Assembly: GCA_021736645.1 (NCBI GenBank)
Contig: JAIPFM010000043.1
Span: 1-33,883 of the forward strand
Length of the DNA: 33,883 bases
From: Phycisphaerae bacterium
GTDB lineage: Bacteria; Planctomycetota; Phycisphaerae; Sedimentisphaerales; Anaerobacaceae
Reading direction: 5' to 3'
Of the stretch, positions 15,754-24,241 are shown piece by piece (within the stretch, counting starts at the first letter, position 1; every line of letters begins with the position of its first letter). The translations under genes were made by a program, and so were the position numbers. The notes beneath the pieces are model-generated. The model was not told the DNA's origin, ran no database searches, and saw only the letters and a program-made list of their open reading frames with translations.

Positions 15754-16203
15754 ATGCGAGCGGTGGTACAGCGCGTGACGCGAGCACAGGTGACTGTGGA
15801 CAATGCTTCGGTGGGGCGCATCGATGCAGGCCTGCTGGTCTACCTGGGCGTGGCCCAGGGTGACGGTGACCTGGATGTGGCGTATATGGTGGATAAACTC
15901 TTTCATCTGCGCATCTTTTCGGATGAGGCAGGCAAGATGAACCTGAGTGTCCAGGACATCGGAGGACAGATCCTGCTGGTCAGCAACTTTACACTCTGCG
16001 GTGACTGCCGTAAGGGACGCAGGCCCGGCTTTGACCTGGCTGCACCGCCGGACCAGGCGGATGCATTGTATCAGACGGTGGCTGATCGACTCAGGCAGCT
16101 CGGCGTGCCCGTTGAAACGGGTCAGTTTCAGGCCCACATGCATGTGACCAGCGAAAATGACGGGCCTGTGACATTTCTCCTGGATAGTCGCAAGATGCTG
16201 TGA
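15754..16203 (+). CDS. dtd: D-aminoacyl-tRNA deacylase
   Basis: This 149-residue cytoplasmic enzyme, close to the family length of about 145, hydrolyses D-amino acids and glycine mischarged on tRNA. The N-terminus MRAVVQRVTRAQVTVD is diagnostic. The two active-site motifs are present: SNFTLCGD (usually SQFTL; here Asn replaces Gln) at about 79-86 and the Gly-cisPro motif NDGPVTF near residue 137. TGGAG precedes the ATG. The gene ends 15 bp before an ECF sigma gene on the same strand, so the two may share a transcript, although no functional link is known. Confidence 0.95.
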   Translation: MRAVVQRVTRAQVTVDNASVGRIDAGLLVYLGVAQGDGDLDVAYMVDKLFHLRIFSDEAGKMNLSVQDIGGQILLVSNFTLCGDCRKGRRPGFDLAAPPDQADALYQTVADRLRQLGVPVETGQFQAHMHVTSENDGPVTFLLDSRKML

Positions 16204-16218
16204 TACCCTGTCTGTCAC

Positions 16219-16968
16219 ATGACACGGTCACATGCCAACACAGATAAAACGTCTCAGGCCTGGTTTGCCACCACCCGATGGTCTGTGGTACTGTCTGCGC
16301 AGGACAAGAAGTCATCCCAGTGTCGTCAGGCCCTGGATGGGCTGTGTCGAACGTACTGGTATCCGCTGTATGCCTTTGTGCGCAGGCAGGGATATCCAGC
16401 GGATCAGGCGGCCGATTTCACCCAGGGCTTTTTCGCCCGGTGTCTTGAAAAGGACTGGCTGGAGAGTGTGGATCAGAGCAAGGGCCGATTCCGAAATTTC
16501 CTTCTAGCCGCCATAAAGCACTACATGTCCAATGAACGGGCCAGGGAACGAGCCAAGAAGCGGGGCGGCGGCAAGCAGATCTTCAGCCTGGACATCGCCA
16601 CCGCTGAAACACGATATCGTATTGAACCTGAAACCACGACCACGCCTGAACAGTTGTATGAACGTCAATGGGCCCTGGCCCTGCTGGATACGGTACTCAA
16701 GGACCTTCAGCAGCAATATCTGGACGAGGGCAAGGCCGAGATGTTCGACTTGCTGAAGCCCTGCCTGATCGGCCAGACCGGCAGCCTGCCAACCACTGAA
16801 CTGGCCCGAAAACTCCAATGCACTGAAGGGTCGGTACGTGTCATGGTGCACAGACTCAAGAAACGCTATCGTGAGTTACTCCGCCAGCACATCGCCGATA
16901 CCGTGGCTGGCCCCGAAGACGTGGAAGCGGAAATGCAGCATCTACGGACGATCCTTTCAGGATCGTAG
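16219..16968 (+). CDS. ECF-type sigma factor, planctomycete kinase-associated type (copy 1)
   Basis: The 249-residue protein begins a few residues before FATTRWSVV, the hallmark of a planctomycete-rich ECF group whose genes are often adjacent to Ser/Thr kinases. Region 2 contains LCRTYWYPLYAFVRRQGY, a QGFFARCLEKDWLE helix and GRFRNFLLAAIKHYMSNE, followed by KKRGGGKQ. Region 4 has TTELARKLQCTEGSVRVMVHRL, a helix-turn-helix. It is paralogous to the 23498 gene along its whole length. No clear RBS precedes the ATG; coupling to dtd 15 bp upstream is possible. The next gene is a convergent ATPase, and beyond it is a Ser/Thr kinase. A 7-bp-stem hairpin overlaps its stop codon. Confidence 0.9.
   Translation: MTRSHANTDKTSQAWFATTRWSVVLSAQDKKSSQCRQALDGLCRTYWYPLYAFVRRQGYPADQAADFTQGFFARCLEKDWLESVDQSKGRFRNFLLAAIKHYMSNERARERAKKRGGGKQIFSLDIATAETRYRIEPETTTTPEQLYERQWALALLDTVLKDLQQQYLDEGKAEMFDLLKPCLIGQTGSLPTTELARKLQCTEGSVRVMVHRLKKRYRELLRQHIADTVAGPEDVEAEMQHLRTILSGS
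16948..16966 (+). terminator. Hairpin overlapping the sigma stop codon, possible weak terminator
   Basis: acgatcc (16948-16954) and ggatcgt (16960-16966) form a perfect 7-bp stem with loop tttca. The following sequence is only moderately T-rich, so terminator function is uncertain. Confidence 0.35.
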
Positions 16969-16970
16969 TC

Positions 16971-16991
16971 TTTAGCCGTCAGCTTTCAGCC
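16971..16991 (-). repeat. Inverted repeat flanking the ATPase gene, left copy
   Basis: tttagccgtcagctttcagc plus one base matches the reverse complement of 18520-18540 at 18 of 21 positions. The two copies bracket the first DUF4143 ATPase gene. This may be a dispersed simple repeat or a trace of cassette insertion. Confidence 0.5.
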
Positions 16992-16995
16992 AACG

Positions 16996-17062
16996 AGTGC
17001 TGTGTCACACCTAAATGTTATGGTGCTGCGCATACCCAAAATTTAAGGCGTGACACAGCACT
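16996..17062. repeat. Inverted repeat between convergent genes, overlapping the ATPase stop codon
   Basis: agtgctgtgtcac (16996-17008) and gtgacacagcact (17050-17062) are perfect 13-bp complements, and pairing continues with one mismatch into cct/agg. The right arm supplies two bases of the ATPase stop codon (CTA on the plus strand, 17061-17063). There is no T-run. It could act as a bidirectional 3' hairpin or be a 67-bp mobile remnant. Confidence 0.65.
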
Positions 17063-18257
17063 AGGCCATATATCCCAATAAGAACAAAGGGTATCGCTTG
17101 TTCTCAGGGACATCCTGATGGGCAAAGATGATCTTGCGATCCACTGTCACGCCCTTGAACTGTTCACGGCCTTTACCTTTGCCACCGATTTCAATGGCCA
17201 GTTTTTCCTGGCCCAGTTCCACAAGGTAATCTGGTGTTTTTTTTCCTCTTGTACTCTTGAGGTAGTGAACCTCAATGTGGGCCTGTTTTGCGGCATGCAC
17301 AAAATAATCCTCGCGCAACCCTCCAATGGCCTCTTGAAAGTCCCTATACAACAGGCGATAGGGCGGCGTTAGCAGGACCTTGGGTTCGCGCAGGACATTG
17401 GTGCCTTTGGGGAACACCTGAACAAGGATAAAGGCCTGCTCGAGACAGCGAACGTATTGTTCGGCTTTGTATTTGGTGATCCCCAGATTCTGAGACAGTG
17501 ACGAGTAATTAATGCCGTCTACCTCAGAAAGTCCCACAAAACGAATCAGTCGTTTGAGTATGTCTATCTCTTCGACCGCCAAGCGCAACACGGATGGCAC
17601 ATCTTTGTATATGACTTTGTCCTGAATCGCCTGTAGTAAGACAAGGGGTTCAGGTTCATCCAGGCCAAAGGGGAGCAGCCCACCCTGGAGATAGGCATCA
17701 AAATACACGCCTTGTCGAAGATGATCCGGGCTCCATGTGGCCTCAAGGATGTCCAACAGGCCAAGCTTTGGCAGCACCACATCCTTCTGGAAAGCCAAAT
17801 ACTCTCGGTATGAAAAGGCAAGCAAGGGCTTAAGTAAAACTCGTCTGGATAAATCATGGGCAGACGACTGCACGGCCAGGGCCACGGAGCTGGTAAAAAT
17901 GACTGGCAGGTCAAGAAAATCGTAGAGCTGCTTGAGCACGCCTGTGGCATTCGGTAGAAAATGGATCTCATCAAGGAGCAGAGTCTTCACACCATAATGT
18001 GTCTGGAGTTTTTTGATGATTTCCCAGAGATCATCCCCTCGCTCCAGACTGTCGGCGGACAGATAGAATGCCTGATCATGTGCCAGGGCATACTGACGCA
18101 ACAGGATCGTCTTACCCACACCTCGCGGCCCGATAATCCCCTGGAAATGTCTGCCTTGATGCCCTTCAAGCTCCTCATACAGAAAACGACGTTTCTGGTA
18201 TGTCTTGCCCTGGGCTTTGGCCAATTCATGCAATTCGACTAGTTTAGATAAGCTCAT
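17061..18257 (-). CDS. AAA_14/DUF4143-type P-loop ATPase (copy 1)
   Basis: The 398-residue protein has Walker A GPRGVGKTILLRQ (about 42-54), Walker B TLLLDEIHFL (about 92-101) and a sensor-like FTSS segment. A DUF4143-type C-terminal region includes a winged-helix-like part (YSSLSQNLGITKYKAEQYVRCLEQ) and a final nuclease-fold-like part (KKTPDYLVELGQEKLAIEIGGKGKG). The ATG at 18257 was preferred over the GTG at 18263 because GAAGG lies 5 nt upstream of the ATG and overlaps that GTG. The biological role of this widespread family is not established. It lies between an ECF sigma gene (convergent) and a Ser/Thr kinase gene (divergent). Sequence similarity to the second ATPase (24223-25410) appears low. 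Confidence 0.85.
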   Translation of the reverse strand: MSLSKLVELHELAKAQGKTYQKRRFLYEELEGHQGRHFQGIIGPRGVGKTILLRQYALAHDQAFYLSADSLERGDDLWEIIKKLQTHYGVKTLLLDEIHFLPNATGVLKQLYDFLDLPVIFTSSVALAVQSSAHDLSRRVLLKPLLAFSYREYLAFQKDVVLPKLGLLDILEATWSPDHLRQGVYFDAYLQGGLLPFGLDEPEPLVLLQAIQDKVIYKDVPSVLRLAVEEIDILKRLIRFVGLSEVDGINYSSLSQNLGITKYKAEQYVRCLEQAFILVQVFPKGTNVLREPKVLLTPPYRLLYRDFQEAIGGLREDYFVHAAKQAHIEVHYLKSTRGKKTPDYLVELGQEKLAIEIGGKGKGREQFKGVTVDRKIIFAHQDVPENKRYPLFLLGYMA

Positions 18258-18262
18258 AAACA

Positions 18263-18267
18263 CCTTC
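18263..18267 (-). promoter_or_regulatory. RBS deciding the ATPase start
   Basis: Minus-strand GAAGG lies 5 nt before the ATG at 18257. The alternative GTG at 18263-18261 overlaps it and would have no RBS of its own. Confidence 0.6.
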
Positions 18268-18380
18268 GTGGGTTACACTTTTACGCCCCAAGGCAAAAGT
18301 GTTGGTTCACGGTTTAAAAAAGGTTCACGGTTCACGGTTTCTGGGCGACAAACCTTGTCCTGTTGTTTATCGTATCATTC

Positions 18381-18420
18381 TGTCAAATGATTTGACAAAA
18401 AAGCATACATCTTGTCAAAT
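18381..18420. promoter_or_regulatory. Triple TGTCAAAT half-sites with overlapping face-to-face promoters
   Basis: tgtcaaat-g-atttgaca (18381-18397) is a perfect palindrome, and a third half-site tgtcaaat follows at 18413-18420. The same bases form TTGACA-17-TCAAAT on the plus strand (18392-18420, toward the kinase) and TTGACA-17-TCAAAT on the minus strand (18418 to 18390, toward the ATPase). Three ggttcac repeats lie at about 18304-18335. The rest of the 350-bp gap holds a 9-bp inverted repeat ggctatcag/ctgatagcc (18449-18457 / 18529-18537). Confidence 0.6.
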
Positions 18421-18519
18421 TGTTTTCTAGACGGCATGCGTTCAGGCTGGCTATCAGACGTCGGATTTCAGCAATGCGGGCTGCTTTCTATATTTATGAG
18501 ACGAATCCAAAAAGCTGAA

Positions 18520-18540
18520 GGCTGAAAGCTGATAGCCAAA
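18520..18540 (+). repeat. Inverted repeat flanking the ATPase gene, right copy
   Basis: ggctgaaagctgatagccaa plus one base is the inverted partner of 16971-16991 (18 of 21 positions). Together they enclose about 1.53 kb containing only the ATPase gene and its upstream region. Confidence 0.5.
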
Positions 18541-18607
18541 ATCGTTTTCTATTTTGTAACATATCCTGCTATTTGCTTCTGTTATGGGTGGTAAAATAGG
18601 AGACACT

Positions 18608-21600
18608 ATGATGGAATCTCAAAACAACTGCCCGAATTGCGGTAAACCGCTGGAAACGAATGCCCTGCAGGGGCTCTGCCCGGAATGCCTGATCAAGGCC
18701 GGCTGGCCCACGGTGGATAAGACCGAGCCGAATGATGAGGCCGGTGGTTTTGTGCCCCCTTCGATTGATGATCTGGCAACTCTCTTTCCTCAACTGGAGA
18801 TCCTCGAGCTCATCGGTCGGGGCGGCATGGGGGCCGTGTACAAGGCTCGACAGCCGAATCTGGATCGGATTGTGGCTCTCAAGATCCTCGCCAAAAAGGC
18901 GGGCTCTGATCCCGGTTTTACGGAACGGTTCACACGCGAGGCCCGTGCCCTGGCCAAGCTCAGCCATCCCAGCATTGTGGCTGTGTACGACTTTGGGCAC
19001 ACAAGCTCAGACCTCAGCTACTTCATCATGGAGTACGTGGATGGCCTCAATCTGCGGCAGATCGAACAGGCCGGTCAGCTCAGTCCCAGAGAGGCCCTGG
19101 AGATCATTCCGAAGATCTGCGAGGCCCTGCAGTTCGCCCATGACAAGGGCGTGGTGCACCGCGATATCAAACCGGAAAATGTGCTGCTGGATCAGAGCGG
19201 CTGTGTCAAGATTGCCGATTTCGGTCTGGCCAAGATCATGGGCACTGAATCCGGGGATTTTACGCTGACCGAACCGAACCAGGTCATGGGTACACCCCAC
19301 TACATGGCCCCGGAGCAGGTCGAGCATCCCCGAGACGTGGATCATCGAGCCGACATCTATTCGCTCGGCGTGGTCTTTTACGAAATGCTCACCGGTGAAC
19401 TGCCGCTGGGTAAATTCGCCCCCCCCTCACGCAAGGTCCAAATGGATGTGCGCCTGGATGAGGTTGTGCTGCGAACACTGGAGAAGGAACCTGAACTGCG
19501 TTACCAGCAGGTCAGCCAGGTGCGCACCGATGTCCAGACCATTGCGTCGACCCCTCAGCCCCAAGTTCAAGGAGAGGTGTCGAGTCACCTGCCCAAGCAG
19601 TCTCTATCTTACATCAGCACACCCGAATACCTTCGTACCTTTCGCGGCCGCTTCTTGAGTATTTATCAGGGCAAGGGCGAATTGCGGCTGGACAGTGAGT
19701 CACTCAGTTTTCGACGCGGCTGGCAGGCCGTGACCATCCCCCTGTCGTCCATCAGCGTGCTGGCCCAGGGTACGTTTCCCACCACGGCCAAGCCGCTGCC
19801 GCTTCATTATATCGCCGTCACCTTCGAAGAACATGGTCTCTCTCGAACCCTGCTGTTCACGCCGGTAAGAACTGAGGTCATGTCTCCAACGGAGGCCAAC
19901 AAGATCGGGGCCGAGTGGATGTCCCACTTAACCAAGGCCATTCGGGCCCGTACCGGACGCACCCTCTCAGTGGGACATCTGGACGTGACACAGAAAACTT
20001 CCTGGTGGGAGTACGTGAAGCTGTATCTTTTTCTGGCGGCCACCAGCATTCCTGGTTTTTCGCTGATTCCGATTATATTGAAACACCGCCTGCCCAACCG
20101 GTTGATTGAATTTTTACCTGGCCCCATTTTCGCGATACCCATGTTCTTCATGGTTCTCACAATGCCCCGGTGGTTGGGCTGGTTTACTGGCCGAGGCCGG
20201 CGTCAACAGCCCGAAGGGAAGGCCTCGCAGTCGGAGCACCAACCCAGTGGCCTTGATTTCTGGCAGAAGATTATGCGTCTTCTGATTCTGCTGTTCCTGG
20301 GCCTGGTACTCCTGGCGGCTGGCCTGTTGACCGTGTCGGCCGTCCTGCCCTGGCTGCACAGAGTCAAGTTTTCTGCGGTGCATCAGTTCGGTCCAACTGT
20401 GGAGCGCAGTTTCTATGAGCCGGAGGCCAACAGTCCGGAGATTATCTTCTGGGATCTGGACCGTGACATCATCATGAGTCCGCCGTTTGTCCTGGCGATC
20501 CCCGAGGACAAGCAGTTATTTCAATGGCTGGGTTCCACATCCTTGCAGTCCAATGCCCGACTGAATCAATGGATCGAGGACATGGGAGTCGATTTGGCCC
20601 TGACATTTTCATGGGGCGAAGATCTTAACAGTGGGTCGTGGTATTTCATGGGGTTGGGGGCAGAGCGATTGAATAGTCGTTTCGATGAAAGCCCCTTCGA
20701 CAGGTTCAAGCCTGCTGATTTGTTTGAGCGGACAACCTGCGCCTTACGCGTCGGAGGAAAACAGATCCACCCTGGCCGTCCAAGTGCCCTGTGCATCAAG
20801 ACCGATCAAGGCAAAGTCGGTGTGCTTGAATACGACGGCCTGTTCGACGGTGTCACGGACGGCTTCAAGATTCGATACAAGCTGTTGGAGAGGCGGCCTG
20901 GAAAACGTGACGGAACGGCAAATAAGATAAGTCCTGCTGCAGACGTCGAGGATGCACGCTCTCTGATACTGCCTGCACTTCGCTCGGCTTCGGCCGAGCA
21001 GATGGAAGAAAACTGGCCCAGCTTCAGAGGACCGGGCGGCGCCGGCATCGGTATTCATGCGAATGTCCCGACCCGTTGGGACGGAACGACTGGCGAAGGG
21101 ATTCTCTGGAAGAGCCCCATACCCCTTTCCGGGTGCAGTTCTCCCATTCTCTGGGAAAACCGAATCTTTGTGTCTGGCGGCACGGATGACAGGCTCGAAG
21201 TCTACGGCTATGACGCCGATTCCGGCAAACCTCTCTGGACTGGCTCTGTGCCCATGACTCGGCCTCCGGCAGGCAAAGACCTCGATATTCCGGAGGATAC
21301 CGGTATGGCCGCGCCGACCATGGTGACGGATGGAAGCAGGGTGTTTGCGATCTTCGCCACAGGTGACATTGGCTGCTTTGACTTCAGCGGGCAAAAGATC
21401 TGGACCAGGTCGCTGGGTATACCTGACAACGTCTATGGCCACGCCTCCTCGCTGGCCGTGTCCGGAGGTGTGGTCATCGTACAGTCGGATCAGGGCAAGG
21501 CCGAGGACGGCAGGTCAAGACTGATCGCTTTGGATGTCGTGTCAGGAGACATAGTGTGGCAGACAAAACGCCCGGTCCGCAACTCGTGGTCCTCGCCCAT

Positions 21601-23470
21601 CGTGGTGAGGATCGATGGCAGAGACACCATCATCACGTGCGCTGATCCCTGGGTGATCGCCTACGACGCTGCCGCGGGTACGGAATTGTGGCGCGTCAAG
21701 TGCCTCAAAGGTGATGTGGCTGCCTCGGCCTGTTATGCAAATGGTCGAGTCTACGTGACTGAACCGTATGGCAAGCTCATTGCGATCAATGTCGATGGGC
21801 GCGGAGATGTCACAGACAGTCACATCGTATGGACCGTGGATGATGTGGGTCCGGATGTATGCACGCCGCTGAGCAACGGCCAGTGGGTGATCATCCTTGG
21901 CAGCGATGGAATAATTGGGTGCTACGGCGCCCAGGATGGCGTCAAGCTGTGGGAGGAGGCACTGGATGCGGAATTCATGGCTTCGCCGTCCCTCGTGGGT
22001 GACACCCTGTATCTGCTGAGCCGAAAAGGCACCATGTTTATCGCCCAAGTGGGGTCCGAATTCAAACTCATCGGTCAATGCAGGCTCGATGAAAAATGTG
22101 TTGCCTCCCCGGCCTTTACCGAGGGCAGGGTATACATTCGTGGCGAGAAAAACCTCTACTGTATTGTAGACACAAGATCCACAGAAACGTCTGCATCCAT
22201 GATGTCGCCGGATAGCGTCACTCCGCTCACTGGTGAACTGGTTACATTTGACGGCGTGCCTGCGGATCTACCCGGATCCTGGACCGGATTCAGGGGGGGC
22301 AATGGTGACGGGATATCCGACGATCCCATCCCTCTTGCCAGGACATGGCCTGCTGAAGGCCCACCCGTGCGATGGTCCATTGATCTCGGTGAAGGATACG
22401 CGGGCGCTGCAGTTCACCACGGACGTGTCTACATCATGGATTACAACAGCCCCATCCAGGCCGATGTCATACGCTGTGTATCTCTGGCGGATGGACGTGA
22501 CATCTGGCAATACCGCTATCCGGTCCATATAAAACGCAATCACGGCATGAGCCGAACAGTGCCTGTTGTGACCGACAAGTACGTGGTGACGATTGGCCCC
22601 AAATGCCACGTGACTTGCCTGAACGCCGTCACAGGGGAGTTCAAGTGGGCGCTTGACCTGGTGAGTGACTTTCATGCCAAGATACCTCCCTGGTATGCCG
22701 GACAGTGCCCTCTTATCGACCGCGACCGGGTGATTCTTGCAGTAGGGGGTGATGCACTCCTGATGTCCGTAGACTGCGAGACGGGCCGCATCGTGTGGCG
22801 CAGCACCAATCCAAACGGCTGGACCATGACTCATGCCTCAATCGTCCCGCTTGAATTCGAAGGTACTCGTCAATACATATACTGCGGCAGCGGTGGCGTG
22901 GTCGGCGTGAACGCTGAAAACGGGCAGATACTCTGGGAATATCTTGACTGGAAGGTGACTGTGGCAAATATTGCCAGCCCGGTCGCGATCGGCCAGGGAC
23001 GACTGTTCCTTCAGGGCGGATATAAGGTTGGCAGTCTGATGCTGCAACTCAAGAAGCAGGCAGGCCACATAACGGCCGAGTCAGTCTTTCAGCTCGACTC
23101 TGAGATCTACGGGCCGTCACCCCACACACCGATTCTTTACCAAGGGCACATCTACGGGATTCGCACTGATGGCCAAATGACATGCCTGGATCTGGAGGGC
23201 AATACGACATGGGAAAGCGGGATCGCACACAGGTTCGGACTGGGACCTTATGTGATCGCGAACGGCCTTTTGTACGTGATGGATGACGACGGCAGGCTGA
23301 CGCTCGCCGAAGCCACACCGGCAGGCTATATCCAGCTTGCCCAGGCCAAGGTCTTGAAGGGTCCGGACGCATGGGCCCCCATGGCAGTCGTATCCGGCAG
23401 ATTGATCCTGCGTGATCTCAATGAGATGAAATGCCTCATGATTGGGGAGGCTGCATTGGCGGCCAGATGA
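18608..23470 (+). CDS. Transmembrane Ser/Thr protein kinase with two PQQ-like beta-propeller domains
   Basis: With the ATG at 18608 (AGGAG 5 nt upstream; ATG 18611 is also possible) the protein has 1620 residues. Order: a zinc ribbon with two CxxC pairs (CPNCGKPL...CPECL, about 9-31); a Hanks-type kinase with GRGGMGAVYKA (from 70), VALKIL, HRDIKPEN (184-191), DFG (204-206) and GTPHYMAPEQ; a region of about 110 residues resembling a PH/GRAM-like domain (about 345-455); transmembrane segments at about 472-491, 506-525 and 555-583; and then an extracytoplasmic part. From about 800, two successive propeller modules begin ENWPSFRGPGG and GSWTGFRGGNGDG (about 1224) and contain repeats such as DADSGKPLW, DVVSGDIVW, NAVTGEFKW and NAENGQILW, typical of PQQ-like blades. 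The kinase should be active inside the cell, with the propellers sensing outside. An ECF sigma gene follows 27 bp later. Confidence 0.9.
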   Translation: MMESQNNCPNCGKPLETNALQGLCPECLIKAGWPTVDKTEPNDEAGGFVPPSIDDLATLFPQLEILELIGRGGMGAVYKARQPNLDRIVALKILAKKAGSDPGFTERFTREARALAKLSHPSIVAVYDFGHTSSDLSYFIMEYVDGLNLRQIEQAGQLSPREALEIIPKICEALQFAHDKGVVHRDIKPENVLLDQSGCVKIADFGLAKIMGTESGDFTLTEPNQVMGTPHYMAPEQVEHPRDVDHRADIYSLGVVFYEMLTGELPLGKFAPPSRKVQMDVRLDEVVLRTLEKEPELRYQQVSQVRTDVQTIASTPQPQVQGEVSSHLPKQSLSYISTPEYLRTFRGRFLSIYQGKGELRLDSESLSFRRGWQAVTIPLSSISVLAQGTFPTTAKPLPLHYIAVTFEEHGLSRTLLFTPVRTEVMSPTEANKIGAEWMSHLTKAIRARTGRTLSVGHLDVTQKTSWWEYVKLYLFLAATSIPGFSLIPIILKHRLPNRLIEFLPGPIFAIPMFFMVLTMPRWLGWFTGRGRRQQPEGKASQSEHQPSGLDFWQKIMRLLILLFLGLVLLAAGLLTVSAVLPWLHRVKFSAVHQFGPTVERSFYEPEANSPEIIFWDLDRDIIMSPPFVLAIPEDKQLFQWLGSTSLQSNARLNQWIEDMGVDLALTFSWGEDLNSGSWYFMGLGAERLNSRFDESPFDRFKPADLFERTTCALRVGGKQIHPGRPSALCIKTDQGKVGVLEYDGLFDGVTDGFKIRYKLLERRPGKRDGTANKISPAADVEDARSLILPALRSASAEQMEENWPSFRGPGGAGIGIHANVPTRWDGTTGEGILWKSPIPLSGCSSPILWENRIFVSGGTDDRLEVYGYDADSGKPLWTGSVPMTRPPAGKDLDIPEDTGMAAPTMVTDGSRVFAIFATGDIGCFDFSGQKIWTRSLGIPDNVYGHASSLAVSGGVVIVQSDQGKAEDGRSRLIALDVVSGDIVWQTKRPVRNSWSSPIVVRIDGRDTIITCADPWVIAYDAAAGTELWRVKCLKGDVAASACYANGRVYVTEPYGKLIAINVDGRGDVTDSHIVWTVDDVGPDVCTPLSNGQWVIILGSDGIIGCYGAQDGVKLWEEALDAEFMASPSLVGDTLYLLSRKGTMFIAQVGSEFKLIGQCRLDEKCVASPAFTEGRVYIRGEKNLYCIVDTRSTETSASMMSPDSVTPLTGELVTFDGVPADLPGSWTGFRGGNGDGISDDPIPLARTWPAEGPPVRWSIDLGEGYAGAAVHHGRVYIMDYNSPIQADVIRCVSLADGRDIWQYRYPVHIKRNHGMSRTVPVVTDKYVVTIGPKCHVTCLNAVTGEFKWALDLVSDFHAKIPPWYAGQCPLIDRDRVILAVGGDALLMSVDCETGRIVWRSTNPNGWTMTHASIVPLEFEGTRQYIYCGSGGVVGVNAENGQILWEYLDWKVTVANIASPVAIGQGRLFLQGGYKVGSLMLQLKKQAGHITAESVFQLDSEIYGPSPHTPILYQGHIYGIRTDGQMTCLDLEGNTTWESGIAHRFGLGPYVIANGLLYVMDDDGRLTLAEATPAGYIQLAQAKVLKGPDAWAPMAVVSGRLILRDLNEMKCLMIGEAALAAR

Positions 23471-23497
23471 TATTATTCCTGTCCGGCGTGTTGCCCA

Positions 23498-24241
23498 ATG
23501 TGTGATCGAAGAATTATTTCACCTCATTCAAACGCCCGCTTTGCCACGACCCATTGGTCGGTGGTCCGGGCGGCTGGAGACAAGGCGGATAGCCAGCGTG
23601 CGGCCGCGCTGCAGACACTGTGCCGCACATACTGGTACCCGTTGTATGCGTATGTGCGTCATCGAGGCACGGGGGCGCAGGATGCGGAGGATCTGGTGCA
23701 GACGTTTTTTATGTTTCTTTTGGAAAAGGATCGCCTGGGCTCTCTGGTCCCAGACAGGGGCAGGTTTCGATCATTCCTGGTCACGGCAATGAATCATTTT
23801 CGAACCGATCAGTGGAAACGAGCCACGGCAGCCAAACGCGGGGGCGGCCAAAAGATCTTCAGCCTGGACATGACGGAAGCTGAGGCCCGCTATGGGCACG
23901 AACCCGTCGACACCACCACTCCGGAAAAACTCTTTGAAATGAACTGGGCTGTGACACTACTCAACACAGTATTCGAACAACTCCAGCAGGAACAGCGAGC
24001 TCAGGACAAAGGCGAGCAATTCGAAACGTTGAAGTTCTGTCTGACCGGTCAGCGCAGTACTGTGCCCTATGCCCAACTCGCGGACCAGTTGGCCGTGTCC
24101 GAGGCCACACTCAAGGTCATGGTCCATCGCCTGCGCAAACGCTATCGGGAACTATTACACCAGGAGATAGCTCATACTGTGACCGGTCCTGACGAGGTGG
24201 AAGATGAACTTCACAGCCTGTTTCAGGTGTTGGCAGGTTGA
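23498..24241 (+). CDS. ECF-type sigma factor, planctomycete kinase-associated type (copy 2)
   Basis: This 247-residue paralogue of the 16219 sigma factor shares FATTHWSVV, LCRTYWYPLYAYVRHRG, GRFRSFLVTAMNHF, KRGGGQKIFSLD and the region-4 helix-turn-helix YAQLADQLAVSEATLKVMVHRLRKRYRELL. It lies 27 bp after the first kinase gene, with no clear RBS, so co-transcription with that kinase is plausible. Its 3' end overlaps the convergent ATPase gene by 19 bp. Whether it works with the upstream propeller kinase or the downstream kinase at 25579 cannot be told from position alone. Confidence 0.9.
   Translation: MCDRRIISPHSNARFATTHWSVVRAAGDKADSQRAAALQTLCRTYWYPLYAYVRHRGTGAQDAEDLVQTFFMFLLEKDRLGSLVPDRGRFRSFLVTAMNHFRTDQWKRATAAKRGGGQKIFSLDMTEAEARYGHEPVDTTTPEKLFEMNWAVTLLNTVFEQLQQEQRAQDKGEQFETLKFCLTGQRSTVPYAQLADQLAVSEATLKVMVHRLRKRYRELLHQEIAHTVTGPDEVEDELHSLFQVLAG

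Noticed and set aside
20744..22078. Minus-strand frames of 232 and 178 codons
   Set aside because: Antisense to the PQQ-like propeller region of the kinase, with no independent support.
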